Source of the DNA: Comamonadaceae bacterium G21597-S1
GTDB taxonomy: Bacteria > Pseudomonadota > Gammaproteobacteria > Burkholderiales > Burkholderiaceae_C
Length of the DNA stretch: 64,000 nt
Direction of reading: 5' to 3'
Assembly: GCA_027214345.1 (NCBI GenBank)
Contig: JAPWHR010000003.1
Span: 186,001-250,000 of the forward strand
Shown here in pieces: positions 1 through 9,383 of the stretch; within the stretch, counting starts at the first letter, position 1, and the number at the start of each line of letters is the position of its first letter. The position numbers were made by a program, and so were the translations under genes. The notes below the pieces were generated by a model that saw only the letters and a program-made list of their open reading frames with translations, was not told the origin of the DNA and did not search any database.

Positions 1-1
1 G

Positions 2-559
2 CGCGTCGTGTCCAAGGTCATCGACCATATCGACGTCCATTGCCGCGGCTTCATCGCCAAGACCCCGTTCCTGCTGCTGGCGACGGCCGACGGCAAGGGC
101 AAGGTCGACGTCTCGCCCAAGGGCGATCCGGCCGGATTCGTGCAGGTGCTCGACGATCACACGCTGGCGATTCCCGAGCGGCTGGGCAACCGGCTCGCCG
201 ACAGCTTGCTGAACATGCTGGAACGGCCGCAGGTCGGCCTGCTGTTCATGATTCCCGGCAAGTCCGAGACGCTGCGCGCCGGCGGCACGGCCCGTATCGT
301 GCAGGACGACTGGTTGCTGGAAAAAATGGCGGTGCGCGGCAAGAAACCGCAGCTCGCCACCGTGGTGACGGTGCAGCGCATGTTCTTCCATTGCGCCAAA
401 TGCGTGATGCGCTCGGACCTGTGGCGGCCCGAAGGCTGGCCCGACCAGGACGGCGTGCCGACGCTGGCCCAGGCCATCATCGACCATGCCCGGCTCAGCG
501 ATTCGGTCGAGCAGGTGCAGGCCGGGCTGGACGAGAGTTACCGCGACCGACTGTATTGA
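2..559 (+). CDS. PPOX-family FMN-binding protein, MSMEG_1061-like (5' partial)
   Basis: This reading frame is open from the first bases of the window, so the true start lies upstream and the N-terminus is missing. The visible 185 residues match the pyridoxamine 5'-phosphate oxidase-like split-barrel flavoproteins of the MSMEG_1061 type. Recognisable blocks are the FLLLATADGKGKVDVSPKGD strand pair, the GNRLADSLLNML segment, the GLLFMIPG strand and the FFHCAKCVMRSDLW block near the C-terminus. Members bind FMN or F420-like cofactors and probably reduce small molecules; the substrate cannot be read from sequence. The GTG at position 8 is an internal candidate start, but homologs of this family carry about 25-30 more residues before it. 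The gene is convergent with the adenosyltransferase gene on the other strand. Confidence 0.8.
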   Translation, partial: RVVSKVIDHIDVHCRGFIAKTPFLLLATADGKGKVDVSPKGDPAGFVQVLDDHTLAIPERLGNRLADSLLNMLERPQVGLLFMIPGKSETLRAGGTARIVQDDWLLEKMAVRGKKPQLATVVTVQRMFFHCAKCVMRSDLWRPEGWPDQDGVPTLAQAIIDHARLSDSVEQVQAGLDESYRDRLY

Positions 560-568
560 CGCCCCGTT

Positions 569-588
569 GCCGGCCGCGCAAGGCCGGC
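569..588. terminator. possible bidirectional hairpin between convergent genes
   Basis: A perfect 7-bp inverted repeat (GCCGGCC at 569-575, GGCCGGC at 582-588) with a 6-base loop lies just after the stop of the PPOX gene and before the stop of the convergent adenosyltransferase gene. There is no T-tract on either side, so an intrinsic terminator is only a weak possibility. Confidence 0.3.
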
Positions 589-631
589 GCCCGGTTCACC
601 GACCGGCGCGTGTCCCGACCCGCAGCTTGCC

Positions 632-1219
632 TCAGGCCGCGTCCGGCGCCTCGCCGCGCGCCAGCCGCTCGCTTTTCCAGTACACGTCGTCGCCGACCGT
701 GCCATCGGCGCGGTAGCGGTTCAGCACGCGCGCCAGCACGAACATCAGGTCGCTGAGCCGGTTCAGGTACTGGCGCGGCGTAGGCTTGAGTTCCTCGCGG
801 CCCTGCAGCGCGATCACCGCGCGCTCGGCGCGGCGCGCCACGGTGCGGCAGACATGGGCCTGCGACGCGGCCCGCGTGCCGGCCGGCAGGATGAATTCCT
901 GCAGCTTGGGCAAGGCCGCGTTGTGTTCGGCCAGCGCCTGGTCCAGCGCCAGCACGGCATCGGGTTTAAGCAGTTCGAACCCGGGTATCGACAATTCGCC
1001 GCCCAGGTTGAACAGCTGGTGCTGGATCTCGACCAGCAGCGTGCGCACGGCTTCGGGCATGTCTTCGCACAGCAGCAAGCCGATGTGCGAGTTGAGTTCA
1101 TCCACGTCGCCCATGGCGTGTACGCGCAGGTCGTTCTTGGAGACCCGCGTGTTGTCGCCCAGGCCGGTGGTTCCGTCATCGCCGGTGCGGGTGGCGATCT
1201 GTGTCAGGCGTTTGCCCAT
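632..1219 (-). CDS. pduO: PduO-type ATP:cob(I)alamin adenosyltransferase
   Basis: The 195-residue product transfers the adenosyl group of ATP to cob(I)alamin, making coenzyme B12 in the cytoplasm. The N-terminal ATP-binding block reads TRTGDDGTTGL, followed by GDVDELNSHIG, and the C-terminal four-helix bundle carries the RRAERAV and YLNRLSDLMFVLAR signatures typical of the PduO/MMAB family. The ATG at 1219 is preceded by AGGAGGAA about six bases upstream, which fixes the start. An open frame extends further upstream but overlaps the kinase gene and has no such site. It lies 22 bases downstream of the CHASE2 kinase stop, so it is probably the last gene of that operon, although no functional link is obvious. 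The symbol denotes the enzyme type; the family has several names. Confidence 0.9.
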   Translation of the reverse strand: MGKRLTQIATRTGDDGTTGLGDNTRVSKNDLRVHAMGDVDELNSHIGLLLCEDMPEAVRTLLVEIQHQLFNLGGELSIPGFELLKPDAVLALDQALAEHNAALPKLQEFILPAGTRAASQAHVCRTVARRAERAVIALQGREELKPTPRQYLNRLSDLMFVLARVLNRYRADGTVGDDVYWKSERLARGEAPDAA

Positions 1220-1241
1220 GGTGTGTTCCTCCTGTCGGCCC

Positions 1242-3215
1242 TCATTGTCCTCCCGGCGCCGCCGCCGCTTGCGCATCGGCGGCCAGCGGCAGGCGCAGCG
1301 CGATGCGGAAGCCGCCACCGGCGAGCTGCTGCACGTCGATCGTGGCCTGGTGTTTCTGCGCCACCAGCTGCACCAAGGCCAGGCCCAGGCCGTGTCCGGA
1401 GCTGCCGGCCTTGCCACTGGCATACCGCTGGCTCAACGCGGCAAACGCCTGCGGCGCAAAACCGCTGCCCTGGTCATGCACGGCGATCTCGCAGCTGTCG
1501 TCGTGCAGCTGCAAGGACAAGGTCACCGTGCCGCCGCGCGGCCCATGGCGCAACGCGTTCCAGCCCAGGTTAAGCAGCGCGCGGCGCAGCAGCCGCTCGT
1601 CGCCGAGCACCAGCGCCAGGTCGGCGTCGCAGCGCCGCTCGACCCGCCCGCCCAGCGTCTGCGCGTCCTCCCACAGGTCATCGGCGCATGCGTGCAGCAG
1701 CTGCACCAGGTCGACCTCGGCGAACTGATGCCGCTCCACCGCCTGGGCACGGCCGATCAGCAGGAACTGTTCGGTCAGCTCCAGCGAGCGGCGCGCACAG
1801 GCATCCACGCGCGCAATCATCGCCGCGTGTTCAGCCGGGCTGCCGACCCGCAACTGGCTGGCCAGCGCACGCAGGGACACCAGCGGCGAACGCAGGTCGT
1901 GCGCGAGGTGGCGCATCATGTCGTCGCGGTATTGCTGCGCCTGCTCGGCATCGCCGTCCGCGGCCAACGCGTCGGCCACCTTGTCGACCGCCTGGGTGAT
2001 GGCGGCGATCCGGTTCTCGACCGGGTCCAGAAAATGCGGTCCGCCGTCCGGCGACGGCGCGCCGGTCCGGTTGCCGGGATGCAGCAGGCCGGCGATGCGC
2101 TGCGTCTCGCGCGTCATCGTGGCCAGGCTCGATTCGAGCCGGCGCCAGTTCCACAACGGATAGGCCAGCGCCACGGTGGCCAGCACCGTCGCCGGCGGCC
2201 ACCACCAGCCTGTAGCCTGCATGACCAGCCAGGCCACCAGCGGCAGGCCCAGCACCAGCGCCAGCGTCAGCACCAGCGCGCGCCGGGGCGTCAGCAGCAG
2301 CAGCGCGACCAGGTAGGCCAGCACCAGCGGCAGGCCCAGGCCCCATTGCCATGCCGCGCCGGCCACCGACCGCATCAGGCCGGCGCGTTCGGCGTCGAAC
2401 ACGTTGGCGACGAACTCCACACCGGGCATGGCGCCGTTGACGCCGGCCAGCGGCGTGATCACGTTGTCGCCCAGGCCGGTGGCGGTGGCGCCGATCAGCA
2501 CCGTCCTGCCCCGCAGCTGCCCGCTCGCCAGCCTGCCGTCGAGCACATCGATCACGGACCGCCGCGCGAAATGCCCGGCCGGCCCCGCGAACGGCACCAG
2601 CCGCTCCTGGGCACCGGCCGCTCCGCGCGCCGCGTCGCCATCATGGCCGCCGGCGGCCAGCAGTTCCAGCGCCAGGTGGGCATAGGTGGTCGTTCCGTCG
2701 GACTCGCGCGCCAGGAAGCGCCGGGTCACGCCGTCACGGTCGACCAGCGCCTGCGCATGTCCGAGCCGGGCCGCACGGGCGAAAGCCGGCAGCGGGCGCA
2801 CGGCCGGTGCACCGGCGCGTGGCATGAAGACCGGCAGCACCACGCGTCCGTGGGCCGCAATCGCGGCGGCCAGCCGCGCGTCGGCCTGGGGGTCCTGTTG
2901 CTGCGGCTCCGCCAGGATCACGTCGACCAGCACCGGGCCCGAGCCGGCCTGCGCCAGTTGCTCCAGCACCTGCGCCAGCATCTCGCGCGACCAGGGCCAG
3001 CGCCCGACCCGCGCCAGGCTGGCCTCGTCGATCGCCAGGATCAGCAAGTCGTCCGGAGCCGGCCGGCCGCTCCAGGCCATGCCACTGTCGTACAAGGCGT
3101 TGTCCGCGCGTTCGAACCAGGCACCGCGTTGCGCCGCCACCAGGAACACCAGCAGCGCCAGCGCCAGCTGCAGCCATTCGCGCAGGTGGCGCCCCGCGGC
3201 CGTGTGGTGGATCAT
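1242..3215 (-). CDS. CHASE2-domain sensor histidine kinase
   Basis: The 657-residue membrane kinase has one N-terminal helix (about 12-28), a large CHASE2 sensory domain outside the membrane (about 35-285), then three closely spaced helices (about 290-355). A cytoplasmic HisKA domain follows with the phospho-acceptor H439 in the block HLAHDLRSPL. The C-terminal HATPase domain has the N box NLGWNALRHG, the G1 box HDQGSGF and the G2 box GHGLGLALV. The ATG at 3215 places the start just outside the membrane helix; the longer open frame reaches into the neighbouring FecR gene and looks artefactual. No strong ribosome site is visible. Its partner is probably the OmpR-type regulator encoded at the head of the same operon. 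The signal sensed is unknown. Confidence 0.9.
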   Translation of the reverse strand: MIHHTAAGRHLREWLQLALALLVFLVAAQRGAWFERADNALYDSGMAWSGRPAPDDLLILAIDEASLARVGRWPWSREMLAQVLEQLAQAGSGPVLVDVILAEPQQQDPQADARLAAAIAAHGRVVLPVFMPRAGAPAVRPLPAFARAARLGHAQALVDRDGVTRRFLARESDGTTTYAHLALELLAAGGHDGDAARGAAGAQERLVPFAGPAGHFARRSVIDVLDGRLASGQLRGRTVLIGATATGLGDNVITPLAGVNGAMPGVEFVANVFDAERAGLMRSVAGAAWQWGLGLPLVLAYLVALLLLTPRRALVLTLALVLGLPLVAWLVMQATGWWWPPATVLATVALAYPLWNWRRLESSLATMTRETQRIAGLLHPGNRTGAPSPDGGPHFLDPVENRIAAITQAVDKVADALAADGDAEQAQQYRDDMMRHLAHDLRSPLVSLRALASQLRVGSPAEHAAMIARVDACARRSLELTEQFLLIGRAQAVERHQFAEVDLVQLLHACADDLWEDAQTLGGRVERRCDADLALVLGDERLLRRALLNLGWNALRHGPRGGTVTLSLQLHDDSCEIAVHDQGSGFAPQAFAALSQRYASGKAGSSGHGLGLALVQLVAQKHQATIDVQQLAGGGFRIALRLPLAADAQAAAAPGGQ

Positions 3216-3282
3216 GGCTGCGGTGCGCCCAGGCCCGTGCGGTCGCTGCACGACGGGCGCGGCACCCGCGGCACGGCGGCGA

Positions 3283-4935
3283 TCACAGCAGCGGCAGCAG
3301 CAACAGCAGCAGCAGGTACCACGGGTGGGACGGCGGCTCCGGTGGCGCCGGCACGTCGAATTGCTGGGTGGAGGACCAGGGACCCTGGCTGCCATCGGGC
3401 AACACCAGGCGCGTGCGCACGTGGTAACGGCCGGGTGCCGGGTCGGGCAATGTCAGGCTGGCACCGGGCACCTGCCGGTCCAGCAGGGGCTGCGCAAAAT
3501 CGGGGCTGCGCGCGACCTGCACCTGGTGCTGGAACCCGGCCGGCCCGGACCAGGCCAGGCGCAAGCCGTCGGTGCCCAGTTGCGGTGGCGCGACGGCGCT
3601 CGGTTCGAGCACGGTGAAGCTGGACGCATCACCGAACGGCCCGTGGCTACCGTCCGGCCGCTGGGTGGCCAGGCGCCAGTGGTAGATGCCCGGTGCCAGC
3701 GCGGGGTCCGGCGCCAGGCGGTCGGTGGCCAGATCCGAGCGGTCCAGCACCAGGTCGCTGAACTGCGCATCACGCGCGACCTGCAGCCGGTAGGCCGGCG
3801 CACCGGCGACCTGGGTCCAGCGCAGTGCCGTACCGGACACCACGCTGGCGCCGGCCGGCGGCGACAGTTGCAGCGGGGCCTCGGGCCGCGCGCGCACAGC
3901 AAACGTCATCTGCGCGTCATTGCCTTCGATGGCCTGGGCATCGGCTGCCCGCACCCGCAGCTGGTAGTCGCCATCGGGCAGGCCGGCCAGCAGCCAGCGG
4001 GGCTCGCGGGTCTGCACATCCTGCACGCGCTGCACGAACGCGCCGTCGGTGGCCACCTGCCAGCGCCAGGCCACGGCGCCGGGCAACGGCGCCACCTGCA
4101 ACAGCTGCGAGGTGCGTTCGATACGCTCCGGTACCGCCGACAGGTCGGGCGGGGGCAGCAGCGGCACGACCGCGCCGAGTTGTCCGCCTTCGGCCCGCAG
4201 GCCGGATCCCTGGCCGATCTCGACCGGCTGCGGCACGGCGCCTTGCGCGGCGACGCGCCCTTCGAGCACCTCGTGCCGGCTGGCCGATGGTTCCTGCGCC
4301 ACGCGAAACCGGGTGCCGCGCACCGCGGTGACGACCCGCGGTGTCTTCACGTCAAAGCGCGATTCGGGCGTTGCCAGCGGCTGCACCGTGGTCTCGACCG
4401 CACCCTGGTCCAGGTCGATGCGGGTGGCGCGCACGCCGCCCAGTGGCGCCTCGCGCGACGCGCCCAGCGCGGCCCGGGTCTGCGGCGCGAACACGGCCGT
4501 CGCGCCACCGGCAAAACGCAGCGTCAGGATGCCGTCGGCGCCGGTGTCGAAACGATCGCCCTGGCTTAGCTGCATGCCCGGCGCCAGCGGGCCAGCGGGG
4601 CCCTGGACCGTTCCGTGCACGTGCACCACTTCGACTGGCAGGGCCTGCCACCGCATCCAGTCGAGCGGAATCTGCAGCGCCGCGCCCGGCCGCAGGCGGC
4701 GCGGGTCGCGGATACGGTTGAGCCGTGCCAGGTCGACCCAGCGCCGGGGCTGCTCCAGGTAACGCTCGCCGATGCCGATCAGGGTGTCGCCGGGACGAAG
4801 CGTCAGCGCCAGTGTGGCGGGCGCGTCGTCCGCGGCCAGCCCCGGCACCGGCGCCGTGGCGGCCAGCAACCCCAGCAGCAGGCCGCCGGCTGCCAGGCGC
4901 TCAGGCCAGCGTTTCGAGCCGATACCCATGGGCAT
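3283..4935 (-). CDS. secreted LysM-FecR domain protein with C-terminal hydrophobic tail
   Basis: The 550-residue protein starts with a signal peptide (cleavage near LAADD, about residue 35). A LysM domain (about 45-92, TLRPGDTLIGIGERYL) suggests peptidoglycan binding. A FecR-type domain follows (about 105-220), ending in the typical TAVRGTRFRV strand. The second half consists of fibronectin-like beta domains with recurrent YRLQVARD and YHWRLATQ strands. The last residues (WYLLLLLLLPLL) form a short hydrophobic tail that could anchor it. The start overlaps the end of the response-regulator gene by 35 bases, which implies translational coupling. FecR/LysM proteins of this layout commonly sit next to CHASE2 kinases in Burkholderiales; I infer a periplasmic partner of the sensor, since no TonB receptor or sigma factor is present nearby. 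Confidence 0.85.
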   Translation of the reverse strand: MPMGIGSKRWPERLAAGGLLLGLLAATAPVPGLAADDAPATLALTLRPGDTLIGIGERYLEQPRRWVDLARLNRIRDPRRLRPGAALQIPLDWMRWQALPVEVVHVHGTVQGPAGPLAPGMQLSQGDRFDTGADGILTLRFAGGATAVFAPQTRAALGASREAPLGGVRATRIDLDQGAVETTVQPLATPESRFDVKTPRVVTAVRGTRFRVAQEPSASRHEVLEGRVAAQGAVPQPVEIGQGSGLRAEGGQLGAVVPLLPPPDLSAVPERIERTSQLLQVAPLPGAVAWRWQVATDGAFVQRVQDVQTREPRWLLAGLPDGDYQLRVRAADAQAIEGNDAQMTFAVRARPEAPLQLSPPAGASVVSGTALRWTQVAGAPAYRLQVARDAQFSDLVLDRSDLATDRLAPDPALAPGIYHWRLATQRPDGSHGPFGDASSFTVLEPSAVAPPQLGTDGLRLAWSGPAGFQHQVQVARSPDFAQPLLDRQVPGASLTLPDPAPGRYHVRTRLVLPDGSQGPWSSTQQFDVPAPPEPPSHPWYLLLLLLLPLL

Positions 4936-5575
4936 AGACGGACTGGATGCGCCAGCCGTTGTCGGCCAGCTGCAGCAGGCTGCGCAACTGGCTGATGTGG
5001 ATGTCCAGCGTACGGGTCTGCACCGCGTCGTTCAGGCCCCAGACGGCCTCGAGCAAGTACTGGCGCGACAACAGGCGGCCGATGTTGCGAAACAACACCA
5101 CGGCCAGCTCGAACTGGCGCTGCGTCATCTCGACGATCTCGCCGTGCAGCCGCGCCAGCGACTGGGAGGGGTCGAATTCATACGGACCGACGACGACCGC
5201 GCCATTGCCGGAGCCGTCGGCGCGCCGCTTGAGCGCCTGCAGCCGGGCCAGCAATTCGCCGGCACGGGGCGGCTTGACCAGGTAGTCGTCGGCACCATGG
5301 GCCAGCGCCCGGACGATGTCTTCCTCGGCGTCGCGGCTGGTGACGAAGATCACCGGCGTATGGTTCTCGAGCTGGCGCAACCAGTCCAGCACCTCCAGGC
5401 CGGTCATGTCGGGCATCATCCAGTCCAGCACCAGCACGTCGAAGGTCTCGCGCACCATGGCCTGGATGAAACGGGCGCCCGTGTCGTACACGACCCAGGA
5501 ATGACCGCCCTGCTGCAGCGCCTGGGTGACCAGGGCCGCATGATCCGATTCGTCTTCGAGTACCGCAACCCGCAC
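4901..5575 (-). CDS. OmpR-family response regulator
   Basis: The 224-residue regulator has an N-terminal receiver domain with acidic pair E8/D9 and phospho-acceptor D51 in VLVLDWMMPDMTG. The conserved lysine is in YLVKPP. A C-terminal winged-helix domain of the OmpR type (about 125-224) ends in the hairpin GWRIQSVYAHGYRLE. I chose the GTG at 5575 because a perfect AAGGAG (complement of 5581-5586) lies five bases upstream; the longer frame to 5614 has no ribosome site. It heads a minus-strand operon with the FecR-LysM gene (overlapping) and the CHASE2 kinase, its likely partner. It is divergently oriented from the dehydrogenase gene beginning at 5781, so the 205-base space between them holds both promoters. 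Confidence 0.92.
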   Translation of the reverse strand: MRVAVLEDESDHAALVTQALQQGGHSWVVYDTGARFIQAMVRETFDVLVLDWMMPDMTGLEVLDWLRQLENHTPVIFVTSRDAEEDIVRALAHGADDYLVKPPRAGELLARLQALKRRADGSGNGAVVVGPYEFDPSQSLARLHGEIVEMTQRQFELAVVLFRNIGRLLSRQYLLEAVWGLNDAVQTRTLDIHISQLRSLLQLADNGWRIQSVYAHGYRLETLA

Positions 5576-5780
5576 CTTGACTCCTTGCTTGTTCGTCCGC
5601 CCGCCTGCCGGCACGAAGCGCCACAGGCGTCGGCGCCGACAACCGCATTATTGCGCCAGCGTCCGCTCGCCGAGCCAGCCCGGTTGCAATCGCGCCAACC
5701 GGAGCCCTCGGCCATTCGAGCCGGGCGGGACGTGCGTGCCCGCGCGACGTACACTTGACTGCCGCTTCCGGAGCCATACG

Positions 5781-7205
5781 ATGAACGCACCTGCCAACAC
5801 CCACCACCTGTTGCCTGCCATCGCGCAGCGTGACGTCCCCCAGGCCCTGATCGATGCGCTCAAGGCGCGTTTTGCCGAACGCTGCTCCACCGCACTGGTG
5901 GTACGCGAGCAGCACGGGCGTGACGAGTCCTCGTTTGATGCGCCGCCGCCGGCCGCCGTGGTGTTCGCCGAGAACACCGCCGAGGTGGCCGAGGCCGTCG
6001 CGCTGGCCGCCCGGCACAAGGTGCCGGTGATCCCGTTCGGGGTCGGCTCCTCGCTCGAAGGCCACCTGCTCGCGGTGCAGGGCGGCATCAGCATCGACCT
6101 GGGCCGCATGAACAAGGTTTTGTCGGTCAACGCCGAAGACCTCACAGTGACGGTGCAACCCGGCGTCACGCGCAAGCAGCTCAACGAGGAGATCAAGAGC
6201 ACCGGCCTGTTCTTCCCGATCGACCCGGGCGCGGACGCCACCATCGGCGGCATGAGCGCGACCCGCGCCAGCGGCACGAACGCGGTGCGTTACGGCACCA
6301 TGCGCGAGAACGTGCTGGGCCTGGAAGTGGTCACCGCCAGTGGACAGGTGATCCGCACCGGCACCCGGGCCAAGAAGTCTTCCGCCGGCTACGACCTCAC
6401 CCGCCTGATGGTGGGCAGCGAAGGCACGCTGGGCGTCATCACCGAGGTCACACTGCGCATCTACCCGCTGCCCGAGGCGGTATCGGCGGCGGTCTGTTCG
6501 TTCCCCAGCATCGAGGCTGCGGTGCGCACGACGATCCAGGTGATCCAGATGGGTATCCCGATCGCGCGGGTCGAGCTGATCGACCACAACACGGTGCGCA
6601 TGGTCAACAAGCATTCCAAGCTCTCGCTGCGCGAGGAGGCCATGCTGCTGATGGAGTTCCACGGCTCGCCCACTGGCGTCCAGGAGCAGGCCGAGATGGT
6701 GCAGGAGATCGCCAGCGAACATGGCGGCAACGCCTTCGAATGGGCCAGCACGCCGGAAGAACGCACCCGGCTGTGGACGGCCCGGCACAACGCGTATTTC
6801 GCGGCCGTACAGTCCAAGCCCGGCTGCAAGGTGATTTCCACCGACACCTGCGTACCGATCTCGCGCCTGGCCGACTGCCTGCTCGATTCGGTGGCCGAGG
6901 CGGATGCCTCGGGCATTCCGTATTTCCTGGTCGGGCATGTCGGCGACGGCAACTTCCACTTCGGTTACCTGCTCGATCCGGACAAGCCCGAGGAACGGGT
7001 GTCGGCCGAGCAGCTCAACCACCAGTTGGTGTCGCGCGCGCTCAAGCTCGGTGGCACCTGCACCGGCGAACACGGCGTGGGCCTGCACAAGATGGATTTC
7101 CTGGTCACCGAGGCCGGCGACGGCGCGGTCGACATGATGCGCACGATCAAGCGCGCACTGGACCCGGACAACATCATGAACCCGGGCAAGATCTTCGCGC
7201 TGTGA
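5781..7205 (+). CDS. dld: FAD-linked D-lactate dehydrogenase (cytochrome type)
   Basis: The 474-residue flavoprotein belongs to the FAD-binding type 4/PCMH family with a C-terminal FAD-oxidase domain. The FAD-binding half shows VPVIPFGVGSSLEGH and PGADATIGGMSATRASGTNA. The substrate half carries the metal/active-site blocks HVGDGNFH and GTCTGEHGVG close to the C-terminus. Length and motifs fit respiratory D-lactate dehydrogenases such as LDHD/Dld2, which oxidise D-lactate and pass electrons to a cytochrome or quinone. Glycolate oxidase subunit GlcD is the main alternative, but no glcE or glcF gene follows. The ATG at 5781 is chosen because GGAG lies seven bases upstream and the protein then begins at the normal family position; the frame is open farther upstream without support. 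Confidence 0.88.
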   Translation: MNAPANTHHLLPAIAQRDVPQALIDALKARFAERCSTALVVREQHGRDESSFDAPPPAAVVFAENTAEVAEAVALAARHKVPVIPFGVGSSLEGHLLAVQGGISIDLGRMNKVLSVNAEDLTVTVQPGVTRKQLNEEIKSTGLFFPIDPGADATIGGMSATRASGTNAVRYGTMRENVLGLEVVTASGQVIRTGTRAKKSSAGYDLTRLMVGSEGTLGVITEVTLRIYPLPEAVSAAVCSFPSIEAAVRTTIQVIQMGIPIARVELIDHNTVRMVNKHSKLSLREEAMLLMEFHGSPTGVQEQAEMVQEIASEHGGNAFEWASTPEERTRLWTARHNAYFAAVQSKPGCKVISTDTCVPISRLADCLLDSVAEADASGIPYFLVGHVGDGNFHFGYLLDPDKPEERVSAEQLNHQLVSRALKLGGTCTGEHGVGLHKMDFLVTEAGDGAVDMMRTIKRALDPDNIMNPGKIFAL

Positions 7206-7292
7206 TGCGGCGCCGGCGAAGGCCCGTGTACGCACCGGCGACTGCCCGGGTTCGGCTCCGACACCCATGAACCGGGCGGCGCCGCCACTGGC

Positions 7293-9383
7293 ATGATGTG
7301 CCGCCGCCGAGCCGCCATGGCCGCCTGGCCGCGTGCGCTGGTGTCGATGCTGGTGTGCCTGGTGCTCCTCGCCATCGCCGGCGGCATGCCAGAGGCCCGG
7401 GCGCAAGAAGCCTCGCAGCCCGGCGCCGCGCCGCCTGGCGCCGAATGCGGCGGCGCGCACAGAGTCACCGAGGTGCGGCGCATCGTCACGCGCGAAGGTG
7501 TCGTGCTCGAGGACCGCAACGTGACACTGCCCGACGCACTGCCGCTGGCCTGGCGCAACGAACATGTCCGCCTGCGTTACCGGGTCGACGTGTCGGCCTG
7601 TGCGGGAACAACGAGTGCGGCGCTGGAGTTTTTTCGGGTGGGCGCACCGTTCGTCGTGTATGCGGACGGCACGGCGCTGCAGTCGCTGCTGGCCCGGCGC
7701 CTGTTTGTACGGGCCGCGCCGGATGCCGTCGGTGCGCCGGCCACGCGCGCCGGCCAGGCCGCGGTCTTCAATGGCCGCATTCCCAACCTGATCGGCCTGC
7801 CTCGCGGGGCGCGTACGGTCGAGATCCGCCTGCTCACCCTGCCCTACATCCCGTCAGGCCTGGTGCCGCTGGGACTGGGCCCGACCAATGCGCTGATGCC
7901 GATGGCGGTTGCCGACATGGGGCGGGTGGTCGGGTACACCGACGCGGCCGCCGGCGTGATGCTGGTACTGGCCCTGCTGGGCGGCATCCTGTGGCTGCAG
8001 CGGCGCCACGACCTCGGTTTCCTGTGGATGATGCTGGCCTGTGTGAGCTGGAGCCTGCGGGCACTGGCCTACTACGATCGCAACGTCTACCTGCCGCCGA
8101 TCTGGTACGAACAACTCAACCCGTTCAACATCCTGCTGACCGCCGTCGCCTTGTGCGCCGCGACCCTGGCCACGCTTGCACCCGGTGGAGCCGGCGCTGC
8201 CGGTTCGCGGGCTCCCGCCGACTGGCGGAACCGGCCCCGCATGGCACTGGTGTTCGCGGTGGCCAGCAGCGCCGTCGCGATCGGGCTCAGCGCATGGATG
8301 GGCAGTGGCGCGATGCTGGCGCGCGGTTATGCCCAGCTGTGGGCGCTGGGCTTGTCGCTGGCCACGATCTGGTGGATCTGGCGGGACCGCATCCCGTTGC
8401 CGCGCCTGTACCGGCTCGCCACCGTCGGGGCCTACGCCGGCCTGATCGCCTGCGCGGCCCACGACATGGCGCTGGTGTTCGGCACCCTTCCGCCGTCCAG
8501 CCCGAGCTACCTGTTCTGGGGCTTCACGGTGGTGTTGCTCGTGTATGCCCTGATCACCGGCGACTACATCATCAAGACGCTGAACCGGGCCGAGAACAGC
8601 AACCTGGAACTCGAACAGCGTATCGCCAGCAAGTCGGCCGAACTCGAGCAGAGCTACCAGCAGCTGCGCAGGACGGAGTTGGCAGGGGCCTTGTCGTCGG
8701 CGCGGCTGCACGAGCGCGAGCGGCTGCTGCGCGACATGCACGACGGCCTGGGCGCGCAGCTGATGACCGCGCTGCGCGGCATCGAGCGCGAGGCGCTCAA
8801 CCGCGACCAGATCGCGCAGTCGCTGCAGGACGGCATCGACGAGCTGCGCATGTTGATGGACAGTGCCGACATGGGGTCCGACCTGTCCGCCGCGCTGGCC
8901 GCCTGGCGCAACCGCTGGGACAACCGGCTCGGCGCCGCCGGCGTGCAGCTGCACTGGCACCTGGACGACAGCATCGACGGGCTGCAGCTCGACAGCGATG
9001 TGCTGCTGCAGATCATGCGCATCCTGCAGGAGGCCGCGACCAATGTCGTCAAGCATGCACAGGCGCACAACCTGCACGTGCAGGCCCGGCTGGTGCAGCG
9101 GAACGAACAGACCTGGCTGCGCATCGTCGCGCGCGACGACGGGTGCGGACTGCCCCGAGGGGACACCCTGCGCAGCCAGCGTGGCTTGCGCAACATGGGG
9201 CACCGCGCGGCGCAGATCGGCGCGCAGCTCGACGTGGCCAACAACGGCGGCGACGCCCAGGGCGGATGCCAGGTGTTGCTCGCGTTGCGCATCCAGCCGC
9301 CACCCGAGCGCCCGGAGCGCCGGCGCCACGCCCGCAGCCCGGAGCCCGCGGCGGCGGCGACGACACCCGACGCCCTCAGCTGA
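7293..9383 (+). CDS. seven-helix sensor histidine kinase (NarL-coupled type)
   Basis: The 696-residue kinase has an N-terminal signal-like segment, an extracytoplasmic beta-rich domain (about 40-205), then seven predicted membrane helices (about 220-425), an arrangement like the 7TMR-DISM sensors. A coiled-coil stretch follows (NLELEQRIASKSAELEQSYQ). The dimerisation domain is of the HisKA_3 type, with H483 in RDMHDGLGAQLM, and the ATPase has ILQEAATNVVKHA and DDGCGL. The start is uncertain: ATG at 7293, or ATG at 7317, which would begin exactly at the signal peptide. The last eight bases overlap the end of the convergent response-regulator gene. The pairing of this kinase class with a NarL-type regulator next door indicates a two-component system; the ligand is unknown. 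Confidence 0.87.
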   Translation: MMCRRRAAMAAWPRALVSMLVCLVLLAIAGGMPEARAQEASQPGAAPPGAECGGAHRVTEVRRIVTREGVVLEDRNVTLPDALPLAWRNEHVRLRYRVDVSACAGTTSAALEFFRVGAPFVVYADGTALQSLLARRLFVRAAPDAVGAPATRAGQAAVFNGRIPNLIGLPRGARTVEIRLLTLPYIPSGLVPLGLGPTNALMPMAVADMGRVVGYTDAAAGVMLVLALLGGILWLQRRHDLGFLWMMLACVSWSLRALAYYDRNVYLPPIWYEQLNPFNILLTAVALCAATLATLAPGGAGAAGSRAPADWRNRPRMALVFAVASSAVAIGLSAWMGSGAMLARGYAQLWALGLSLATIWWIWRDRIPLPRLYRLATVGAYAGLIACAAHDMALVFGTLPPSSPSYLFWGFTVVLLVYALITGDYIIKTLNRAENSNLELEQRIASKSAELEQSYQQLRRTELAGALSSARLHERERLLRDMHDGLGAQLMTALRGIEREALNRDQIAQSLQDGIDELRMLMDSADMGSDLSAALAAWRNRWDNRLGAAGVQLHWHLDDSIDGLQLDSDVLLQIMRILQEAATNVVKHAQAHNLHVQARLVQRNEQTWLRIVARDDGCGLPRGDTLRSQRGLRNMGHRAAQIGAQLDVANNGGDAQGGCQVLLALRIQPPPERPERRRHARSPEPAAAATTPDALS

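Noticed and set aside
786-4569. Long plus-strand frames across the kinase and FecR genes
   Set aside because: They overlap well-supported minus-strand genes, have no ribosome sites and translate to Arg/Ala/Gln-rich strings without motifs.
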